A DNA stretch of 64,000 nucleotides from Sinohyriopsis cumingii (lineage: Eukaryota; Mollusca; Bivalvia; Unionida; Unionidae): contig CM068838.1 of NCBI GenBank assembly GCA_028554795.2, positions 123,821,928 to 123,885,927 on the forward strand. The letters run 5' to 3'. This document shows, one piece after another, positions 34,659-46,422 of this stretch (the first letter of the stretch is position 1; each line of letters begins with the position of its first letter). A model generated the notes under the pieces. The model searched no databases and was not told where the DNA came from. It worked only from the letters and a program-made list of their open reading frames with translations. A program made the position numbers and the translations under genes.

Positions 34659-37600
34659 GTAAGCGTAAACGAGCTAACATTAAAGGCGTACTTATGCTGT
34701 AAAAGTAAATATTACTGAGGTTGAGGGAAATGCATTATGCATTATTAACTTGCAGTCTTCTATGCTAGTTTTATGCTATGTTTCCTTAAACACGAAACTA
34801 ATTTACCATATTTTCTGGGTGAGATGCTATAACCGCTTACTTCGACAACGACTGCGACAGCGAAGAGAAAACACCACAACCACACAACCTCCACACTGTC
34901 GTGAACAGTCGTGCTTCACTCAAATCCTCCGTCATTTAGATCTCTACTGTTTGGCTGAATTAGTGAAACAAAGCTAAAATAATATCTGCAGCGAGGTCCA
35001 CTTCCTTAAACATAAGCCATCTGACATCTGTTCGGGTTATAATAATGTCTTTATTTATTTGTGTCACTAATTTTAGAATACTTCGTGCAATGCATTGCGA
35101 ATCTCGTTAATTTGGTGCATCATAGATGGACACGGATAATTAAAATAAGAAAAAAATACGAAACCCATGTTATTTGATGCCTATGATAGAAAAATAATTT
35201 TAAAAACTATCTGGCGACATAAATTTAAAACGATGAATTCAAATGTTAGTCAAAGAGTGTTTTGTGAAGAAAACTACGAAAACAATGATGACCATTTATG
35301 CTGTTACTGTTTCAGACACGTCAACAACGATAGCAAGAGCTACTAAACTAGTGTTACTTCTACTTCTTCCATTTCTATTATAAAAACTATTGTCGCTATT
35401 CAAAAAATATTTTAATACTATCATTACTTCAGTTTTACAGGTACCACCATTGTTAATACTAACGCTATTGCAGGTACTACAACCACCACAATTATTGCTA
35501 CCACAGCTACTGCAACAACCGCTGCCACCACCACCACCACAACTACTATTGTTTCTACTACAACGATTGCTACTTACAAGAACAGTCTTGTGATAGTAGG
35601 AATAGTGCTAATAATAATAGTAACAAAGTAATAATAGGAGTAGTAACAGTCGCACAACATTACTAGTAGTTGTCTTAAATTTTTCTCAAAGTTAAACTAA
35701 CAATACCTGAATAATAAAAAAAAAAAAACAGTTATAAGGCTGTGCGGAAGAATCAACGTATTTTAGGATTAATACAGCTGGTAAAAATGTTTAGAAGCAG
35801 GTAGACCTCATAAGATTTCGACTGTGCAGAGTTTTTGTTCTAACTGTAATTTTATTTTATAAGGTGCTGAGGACATTCCATTAGAGAGCCAACCAAATAC
35901 AGAACGAACTCCTGAAAAACACTGCATTGCTATTGGACATTATCTTCAGTTTTATGAAACACTTATGGAGGCCAATTTAAGCAGTGGGAAATTGAATATT
36001 TTGCATAGTTTTGAGGTAAATTGCAGCATAGCTTTTATAACATCCTATTCTCGCCACATAACGCGTTTAGGATCCATCAACAGTGTCCAAAATTTGAACT
36101 CCTTGTTCTATCTCATACTTTTTCCATCAATTAAATGTTGATTCTTTACTTGCACACGAAGCATGCTTAAAACAACCATCATTGCCAAACCGGGGGAAAA
36201 TCACATTAAAAACAATTTTAGAATCGTCGGTACAAAATAAAGTAGCAACACCATATCTGTCCACAGAACCTCCAAAGTGTATTACAGTGAACAAAAAGAT
36301 ATATCAAAAGACACCCGAGGAAGACACATGCAGTTAAAGAACATTTTTGCAAGAAGTGTGGATGGATGGACCGATGGATAAGATGGGTTAATAGATGCAT
36401 GAATGTAGGTGGGTAGGAAGTTAATGTACATAAAAGTAGGTAGGTATACGCTATAAATGCAGACAAACGAGCAGGCAAATAAATGGGATATGATCTATAT
36501 ATGTCAATGGTCCCGCACGATATGTATTTTGGAATTTTAATTGTGTGGAGAAGGAAACTGTTACCTCACAGTTACTAGTTTATTTTTAGTTATAAATTTG
36601 TTAATTGTTCAGACGTTTACATTTCTTTATGTAGTAGTATATATGTGATAAATATATTTATGAATCTGTACTGGAAGACAAAATGTGATCTGGATTGTTG
36701 TAAGGGACAAAAGAGCTTGATAATTCATGAATGGTTGCAAACCAATTTAAAAAAAAACTTTAAAATGGTAAGAAATAAAACAATTTAAGAAAAAAAATCC
36801 ACATGGTATGTAATAATGGTCTCACTCTGTATAATCCAGCAAACAAAGGATGTTTTTGTCTTTCCTAACACGTGAGCGTCCGTTTGAAGTCCATTTAAAA
36901 AAAATTATAAAATGTTTTAGAAATGGATGTAAAGAAGTTTGATAAGTAACATGTTCAACATGAATAATCATCTTAAGCCAAATTCAAATGCTGACTTCTG
37001 ATTATTAGCGTGCATTATTGGGAAGCCGACATCTGATTGTGATCACTCTCTATTCGTCCTATAGAATAATTGACATTAAATTACTCAGATGCCGACATCT
37101 TATTAGGAACAAGCAGGCGTTATTCGAATGCCGATATCTGATTATAATCACGCTTTATTCGAATGCCGACATCTGATTATAATCACGCTTTATTAGAATG
37201 CCGATACCTGATTATAATCACGCTTTATTCGAATGCCGATATCTGATTATAATCACGCTTTATTCAAATGCCGACATCGGATTATAATCACGCTTTATTC
37301 GAATGCCGATATCTGATTATAATCACGCTTTATTCAAATGCCGACATCGGATTATAATCACGCTTTATTCGAATGCCGATATCTGATTATAATCACGCTT
37401 TATTCAAATGCCGACATCGGATTATAATCACGCTTTATTCGAATGCCGATATCTGATTATAATCACGCTTTATTCGAATGCCGACATCGGATTATAATCA
37501 CGCTTTATTAGTTTTACAGAATAATTGACATTAAATTATTTAGATGCCGACATCTGATTTAGGAGCAAGCACGCTTTATTCGAATGCCGACATCTGATTA

Positions 37601-38103
37601 TGATCAATCTTTATTCGTTTTACAGATTAATGGACAAAGAATCAATCATAATGCCAACATCGCTTTTAAAAGATAGCACCCCCTTCGAACATTATAAAAC
37701 CAAACTGAGGCAACATTAACATATTATTTACTGTTTGGAACAAGAACGAATTTAAAGACACATTATTTTGCTTTGCAAGCGTCATTAAGATACTGATGAC
37801 TGGACTTTGCGGAAAGGATGATCTCTAGCCTTTTGGTTTATTTGATTATAATAGAGTCAACCAATCTCACTCATCAGCGATGCTGATATTAACACTGTTC
37901 TTATTTTCTGCCAATCGCATTTTACAATGATGGCTGCGGTCATTTGCAACAATTTAGACTCATTTTCCTTTCACATATTCAAATATATTACTTTAGTATA
38001 CAGAAATAATATAATTTGCCTTTTAGGATTATTTGACAAGGATGAATCGAGACCAAACCTCCAGTCAATACGACTATCCAATCTTTATTTCAGGTAAAAT
38101 ATA

Positions 38104-38149
<46 letters not shown>

Positions 38150-38668
38150 TTTGCATTTTTAACGTAGCTTTACAAAATTTTCAGTCATATCACTAAGATG
38201 TTTGCAGTGTGGCAGGTTATAGCAATGTCTAGCACTGGGGCATCATGCCGCAGACATGTAGCACGATGTCCCACCCAGTCACATTATCCTGACACCAGGC
38301 CGACGAGTCCTAACACTAACCTCTTAATGTTATGTGCCAAGCGAGGCAGCTGCTTGTACAATTTTTATAATAATGATTTTGCAAATTTTGTTGGGTCATA
38401 TATACTTAAGTGAATGTATATATCAGATCAAGAACGCTTTTCAGAAAATGAGTGATAGGATTTCAGAAAATTCATTCACGTATATTATTTTTGTTAAAGT
38501 TGTTCGAAGCCTGTATAAAAGAAAACATTATTTTGCTAACGATCTTATGAAAAGACCGATATCAACATGTTAGAATTTTATATTCGGTTATTTGATCCAT
38601 AGTTTGGTATAGTTTATTAGTTTATACATTAAAAAATAACATGACGTTGGGCACTCGGTTTAGCAACA

Positions 38669-38729
<61 letters not shown>

Positions 38730-41700
38730 TGCTTGTGTATATGTGTGCAATCAAATGTCAAACCTGTGTACGAAACTTTTCTTAGTGAGGAAAATGAAAT
38801 GGTCATAAGAAATCGTTGGTCTATATTATACACGTACAAACGCATTGGTTTATGTACGAAACAAATAACAAAGCGGTGGCACAAAGATGATGGTGCTTCT
38901 AGAATAATTTGTTTATTTTAATTTTAATTTGGATGAATTTAAAATTACTGTTCTAACTTCAAACAGATGAACCATTATCCAAGGATGGTGCAGGTGCTAT
39001 GGACATATATCACGTGAGCTATTACATTATTCCACACATTTATTTTGTCAATGCGATTATCAGAAATGTGTTATATTCCCAAAATTATCATCCATGTCAA
39101 ACAGTAACTATAACAAAATTCATTAAAAGGAAAGGAAAAGCTTCAACAAGTTAGGATGGACATTTGGATAAAGGAAACCACGATACGCTTAGGGTATTAC
39201 ACAACATTGACAAAGACAAAGAAAATTGAAAGGTAGACGGTCATAACATTGCAATATAAGGAAATCAGATTAATGACAGAAACATTAATAAATGCTTGCT
39301 TATATATATGTTTGTGTTAGGTACATTCTTCGGTAGCTGCATATATGAAAGATAAAACAATAAAATGTGTACGTTGCAAGGAAAATTTAAAAAGGAAATA
39401 AAAGACTGTTCAATGAAAAGATGTGAGGGAATTAATAATGATGCTACATTTAACCTAGTCTAACATAATTAATTTTTATGTAAATAATGAAGATTTGATA
39501 ATATCCAAGCCATTTTGGAATATTTGATTTTAATAGTAAGTTGTTGAAATGATTTTTATCTTGCCTTAATACAAACGTAGAATACGATATGTACTTCTAT
39601 AAATACACACTGTGACATTTTGTTCCATCTTTTTTAATTTAATTTTGTATGTGTATGCCATATAAATCAATAATGTATACAGTGACATGGAAGAGTTAGC
39701 ATTTGCGGAACATATCCTTAAACGATTATTTAAAAGCGGGTATATTTTCTAAGATTCACAATTAAGCTAAAACTTTGAAATACCTTCACAGATGTTTTGT
39801 TTCACAACTAACTGCACTTATGTGTTCCTGTTTTGATTGCAAGAACAGTTTTGTTGCTGGTGCACGAATAATGTTATATATTGCATTTTGTGTAATTGAA
39901 ATATGTGCCAGAGAAAAACAAGTAAGTTTAGAAATACATTGCAACATTTCCAAGAACACTAATAATTTGAATGGTAGTAGTAAAGGTCAAATATGTGGGT
40001 TTCTGTCCAAACTCATTGTTGTGTTGTCCCTTGCCTGATAACCATGTATTTGACTTTAATATAAATCAATATTGTAGACCTCTGTGATATGAATGCGGAG
40101 GTGACATAGCATTAGAACAAAGAACGAGTTAATGTTAAAAAATTATAGCGCAGGAAACTTGTACTAAGCTATGAACAGTGATTTTGTTGAAATTTGGGAA
40201 ATTGAAGGATTAATACTATAACTACGGTCAAATTAGAAATACGAAAATCTGGCAAATCAAATTTACCCACGTCTACTAATTAGCTCTAATCTTTAAAAAT
40301 GAAATTTAGAAAATAATTTAACTCCTTAGAACATTAATCACTTTATTGCTATGTGACTTTTGCTTTCATATTGATCATTTCGAAAAAGTTAGCGAAAAGA
40401 TTTTGAATAACATCGGTATGAATCTGTTCATATCATATAGCACAACTGGCCAAACTTACCAATTTAAGCTTAGGTAGGCCTCTTTGTAACACGCCAAGCT
40501 TTGTACAACAGATGTTATCACATAATGAATCAAACTTAACCTGGTAGAAGAACCGACATCGGTCCGTTGGAATACCTATTAAATAACGCTTTACCGACAT
40601 CTGGTGATCGGTAGGTGGAGGAGCTTGGGTATGCCCTAATTATGGAGATTAATTAGGAAAATACTCTGTATTTGAACAGGGAAGCGTGATCTCAGCGTAG
40701 TACCTAACTTGTATATTATGTAAGACATTGAGAAAATAAATACATCGATCGATATCTTTAGTCTTTATAAAAGACAATGACTTTCCTCCATCTCCAAAAT
40801 TATACCGTCTCTCGCTACATAATATTTTGCTCTGTTTTACTTGGTGTTTCCGGCCTTATTTCTCCATCATAAATCTATAAATTAAAGGTTTGAGTTACAT
40901 GTGTGTCTTCTCTCTCTCTCTCTCTCTCTCTCGATCGATCGATCGAATGTTCATTGTCCTTAGATTCTTGCCCAATCCTTTTTGTCGATATTTGTAAAAG
41001 AATTTGTGACGATTTGGTCGCTTGTAAAATGCTTGGAACAAACAAATAGCAGTAGGACATTCTCTGACACTTCTTCATAATACTTCTCGCAATGAGACAA
41101 TACAATCGGTTGATCGCTAAAATTTAAGACAAAGGAAAATAATAGCCCCTAATTTGTTACAGCATACTGCACAAAATACGTAATGTTCACTTGGAAAAAA
41201 CTTGTGATTAATACATTTCTACATTAGTGGCTTGTCTGCAATGACGTCACGCGTAACAGCAAACCGAGACTTAGTCAAGAGAAGTTGATGTTGTTGTTGT
41301 ATTAGGGTTTAACACCATGTTTCAGCACATGATAGGCTATACATGGCGGCCAATATTAATGGTGGAGGAAGAACCCGGGAAAACCCCGGTTAGAACCACC
41401 GACCCACGAGAAGCTGCTGGCAAGCTTTAGCTGAATCCGAGACTCGAACCCACGCAGACAGAGGTAAGATGGCAGTGATCCGTAACGGAGAGTGCGTTAG
41501 ACCACTCGGCCACTCGGGGCCCCGTCAAGAGAAGTAATGCAGTCGGTAAGTTTAGATAACCTAACTCGTCATTAAATTTAAGAGTATGTTCTGGAATTGG
41601 TTTGGAATAAATTTCACCGGAAAATGCATGCTTAATCTGCACATTTTGTTCTATCAAAAAACAAAAATTAGAACTTGACACTTTGAAGATTTTGTGCCTA

Positions 41701-42601
41701 ATTGACCCTTAACCTTAATTTAACTTCGAACGTTACCTAACAATATTTGCTAAATTTCTAGCTTGGCGAGAAAGGAAGAGTCTGCATGGTAACAGCAACG
41801 TCGGTTATGACTTCAAACTTCTGGAATAACGTTGTGGATAATAATATTACGACCATCGTGGACCTTGATGTGGAGGTAAATGTTTGACGTTTCATAATAT
41901 GTTAATTCTGTTTAAAGACAACTCTTTATTAGTTTTGTTTATACTACGACAATTACCAACAATTATGTGTGCTATTTGCACTGTACACGTATATACAAGG
42001 TGATATTTTAACATAACCGATTTATTCATTTCTAAAGATAGACAGCAGTTTATGTAAAAACTGAACTAGTTATTTCAGTCTTAAAAAAACAAACATGTAT
42101 CTATATTTTTTCGTCTTTTTGTGTTGTTGTGTGAATGGAACAGATTCATATCTTTTGAAAATTGGATAAAGTCCCATGCGAAGATCTAATATCCGTTACT
42201 TGTTTCCTATAACCTTTCTGGGGTTAGAAAGTTGTCCACTTACGTTGATCTCTACATTATTTCAGGGAGATGTGGATCTGAATAAGAGTACCAACATTTC
42301 GTTCATACATGTTCAAGTTCAAGGAGTTAATGAGAAATACTTGTCGGGAATACGTGTTGTGAAACTTCAGTTAATATCTGGTAACAAAGTATGTACCCAA
42401 TTTTACTGATCCATTCCTTGCATTGCTGTATTGCTGCAAGTCTAAAATATATTTATATATTCAACAGTTTACACACAATGAATACAGACTAGAAAACAAT
42501 ATCGTTTGGAAATTAACGCAGTCTTGAAACCTTCCTTGGGAAATATACTTTGCATAATAGGAAATATCATAATAAATCATTTCAAGCACTGGCTGTAACC
42601 A

Positions 42602-42649
<48 letters not shown>

Positions 42650-44164
42650 GTTTGGACTTGCCTGTGGGCAAGTTACTTGGAAATCTGAGCTTGCCCGAGC
42701 CGGATTTGAGCTTGTCCCGGGAGCTGGGCAAGTTGAAATGTAAATCCCCACACTAGTCCATCTGGTCTGTGGGATCCACCATCCATCGAATGCTTTTAAT
42801 GAAAATTAAAAATTCTACAACATCCTACTAACATGCACGGTATTGAAGCTTGTTTATAAATTACAAATATAATATTTACCTACTAAGGTGACTTATCTTC
42901 AAAGTTGTACAAATATTAGAGTGGCATGGCACAAGGTATGGAAAATAAATTCTAAACACATTCCAAATATTAGAGTGATCTAGCACATGGTGTGGCCTAT
43001 ACATTCCAAACACATTCCAAATATTAGAGTGATCTAGCACAAGGTATGGCCTAGTAATTCCAAACACATTCCAAATATTAGAGTGATCTAGCACATTGTG
43101 TGGCCTATAAATTCCAAACACATTCCAAATATTATAGTGATTAAGCACATGTTGTGGCCTATAAATTCCAAACACATTCCAAATATTAGAGTGATCTAGC
43201 ACACGGTGTGGCCTATCAATTCCAAACACATTCCAAATATTAGAGTGATCTAGCACATGTTGTGGCCTATAAATTCCAAACACATTCCAAATATTAGAGT
43301 GATCTAGCACACGGTGTGGCCTATAAATTCCAAACACATTCCAAATATTAGAGTGATCTAGCACACGGTGTGGCCTATAAATTCCAAACACATTCCAAAT
43401 ATTAGAGTGATCTAGCACATGGTGTGGCCTATAAATTCCAAACACATTCCAAATATTAGAGTGATCTAGCACACGGTGTGGCCTATCAATTCCAAACACA
43501 TTCCAAATATTAGAGTGATCTAGCACATGTTGTGGCCTATAAATTCCAAACACATTCCAAATATTAGAGTGATCTAGCACACGGTGTGGCCTATAAATTC
43601 CAAACACATTCCAAATATTAGAGTGATCTAGCACACGGTGTGGCCTATAAATTCCAAACACATTCCAAATATTAGAGTGATCTAGCACATGGTGTGGCCT
43701 ATAAATTCCAAACACATTCCAAATATTAGAGTGATCTAGCACACGGTGTGGCCTATCAATTCCAAACACATTCCAAATATTAGACTGATCTAGCACAAGG
43801 TGAGGCCTACATATTCTAAACATATTTCAAATATTAGAGTGATCTAGCACAAGGTGTGTCCCATAAAAGCTACGCACATTCCAAATAATAGAGTGCTCTA
43901 GCACAATTTGTGACTTACTAGTAGTACAGGCATTCCAAAAAGGGAAGCAAAATTCCCGATTTAACCAGCTGGATTATTCGCAAAATTATATGAAAAACAA
44001 CTTTACAGGTCCTGAAAGTAGAAGAAGGTGGTCTAAATTACAGAGACAACGACAATGTAAATGTTTGTATTGGGCATGTGTGTTATAAATTGTTTGTTAA
44101 CGGGAGGAGTGACATAACAGAATAATGATTTTCGTTTCATATTGATAAATATTAAATATATTAA

Positions 44165-44258
<94 letters not shown>

Positions 44259-46388
44259 TTCTTTTCAGGAACGCTCTGTATTGTATATTGCAGCAACATT
44301 TAAGCTGGATGAGGAATTACTGGTCAATGCTAAGAAGCTGGCAATAATTTATATCCACGGTGTCAAGGCCACTTCTGAAAGTGCCGAACAAAATGTCATG
44401 ATTCACATCAAGTAATTACTCACTGCAATGCTAACTTAATTTTTATAAAGTTGAAAGTTTTGTCATTTTTCAAAAATATTTAACAAACACGAAGTAAAAC
44501 ATTAAATTATATTACAATGATGATTATTACTGCGAGTTTCGACGCACTTCAGTCAATGCTAAGCTTGGCAATAATTTTATTTTTAAAAAAGCTCCCCCCC
44601 CAAAAAAAAAAACAAAGCATGGTAAACATTAAATAGGAAAGATATTGCAGAAGTTTACAATGATATTCGGTAAAATACAATCTAATTTAAGCTTTCTACA
44701 TTTGCTTTTTTCGAGAGAGATGTGTGTTGGAATTTTCTACTCATTTCTTTTTTTAAGGTATGTTATGCATCTATGTTCTTACTTCTACATTGCAGCTGAA
44801 ATAAAAGGGAAGCAACTGTTAACTGTTTAAGTGAAACAAAATATCTGGGAATATTTTGACGAAAAGTACCATAAGCCGGTCTCGTCAAAGTTAAAATTAA
44901 AATTGTGAAACGTCTGAACACTTTCCTGTTGCATATTGTAACTGTTATCGTGTTGCAGGGCGACCAGTTCAGGCCAACATGGAATAGTTTACGGCGTATT
45001 TTCTGTTCTGCATCATCTGGATGAGACGGGATTTTTTGACCTGGACGAATCGCTGAAACACACAAGAGAAAAATCATTTTTGAAGTTGATACATTCGTAA
45101 GAAAAAGCTTTCATCATATACAGTACCTACATTTCCATTAAAACAGTAAAGTAAAACAGGAAAGTAAGAACAATTTACGTTTCTTATGAAAGGACGAACT
45201 GTTTCAGTGATATAAAACTCCATATTCATGTAAGCATATATACAAATAAGTACATATGTGTACTATGTATGTATATAAACATTACATACATGTAAGTATA
45301 TACACATACATATTAGTACACACAAACCTGCACGCACTACACTATGTATCCTACAGATACATGTAAAACTATGTTTTCCTACCTGGGGTGGTGGGGTGGT
45401 GGTAGGCACTTGTGTACCTAACAACGATGGTTTGGAGAGTGTTGTATTGAGTAGCTATATATGCCATATGTGTCAAATTGGAAATCGTCCGTGTCGTATG
45501 AAAATGCATATAAGTATAGTTAAATCCACTCCTCGTTACCAATATCCTCTCTAAACCCTACAGTTTAGTTTCCAGTAAATGTTATATGGAAACAAAGCTG
45601 AATAAAGAAATGAAATAATGAAAAATAATGAAAAGAATTTCGTGTTTAATATTTACAGCACAAGGCGTTTGAAAAAGATGACACATGTCACATATTGTAT
45701 CTGCAAACTCGTCTGCTTTTTTCTGTAGTCTCTGGTCAGGAATACAGTTAAATAGGTGTGGAAGTTATTTTGGAGAGATAGATAAAAGCTTCGCGATCAG
45801 GCCTAAATTTACCTCAAATTAAATAGGATTGTTAATATAGTATTGGCGTACTTTTCTCGCGACGTTTCAAACATTTATACGATACCAACAAGAAAAGAAA
45901 CAATACTGGAGAGAGAATATTAATAAACGGAGTTTAAACATTCACTTTAGGGAATCTCTGACCAGTTTTATAGCTTTGTATTGAAAAGGATTTATACATA
46001 TGACCATAAACGGAAAATGTATTTGCATTGCCCCGGATGCAGATGGTCTCGGGTTCGAACCCCGGCCGAGTCATATCAAATACTTTTAAAAATGGTATTA
46101 GAAGCTGGTATCTGGTGGAGTAAGAATGTGGGGGAAAAACTTAAGGAACAATCACCGACCCACGGGTAGCTACTGGCAAGCGTTCTCACATACCGACGTT
46201 GGACAAGCCTGAGACTCGAACTCAGGATAACAGAGGTGAGATGTTCGTGATCCATAAAGGCGAGCAACTTAGATTACTCGGCCACACAAGGTACGTAAGC
46301 GTATTGACATTTAAAGCCAGAAAAATATCCATAACATCCGACTGAGCTTTATTTACCTGTAGGAAAATGTTATGCTATGCAATGTAAA

Positions 46389-46422
<34 letters not shown>

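Noticed and set aside
35390..35593. Leucine/proline-rich protein
   Set aside because: Translation of an imperfect trinucleotide repeat; no splice or start context.
36982..37660. CRISPR-like array
   Set aside because: Repeats are directly adjacent without unique spacers, in an animal-type genome; this is a satellite.
42876..43823. 315-codon minus-strand open frame
   Set aside because: It is entirely the 54-bp minisatellite read in one frame. The unit length divides by three and no unit contains a stop in that frame, so openness is not evidence of a gene.
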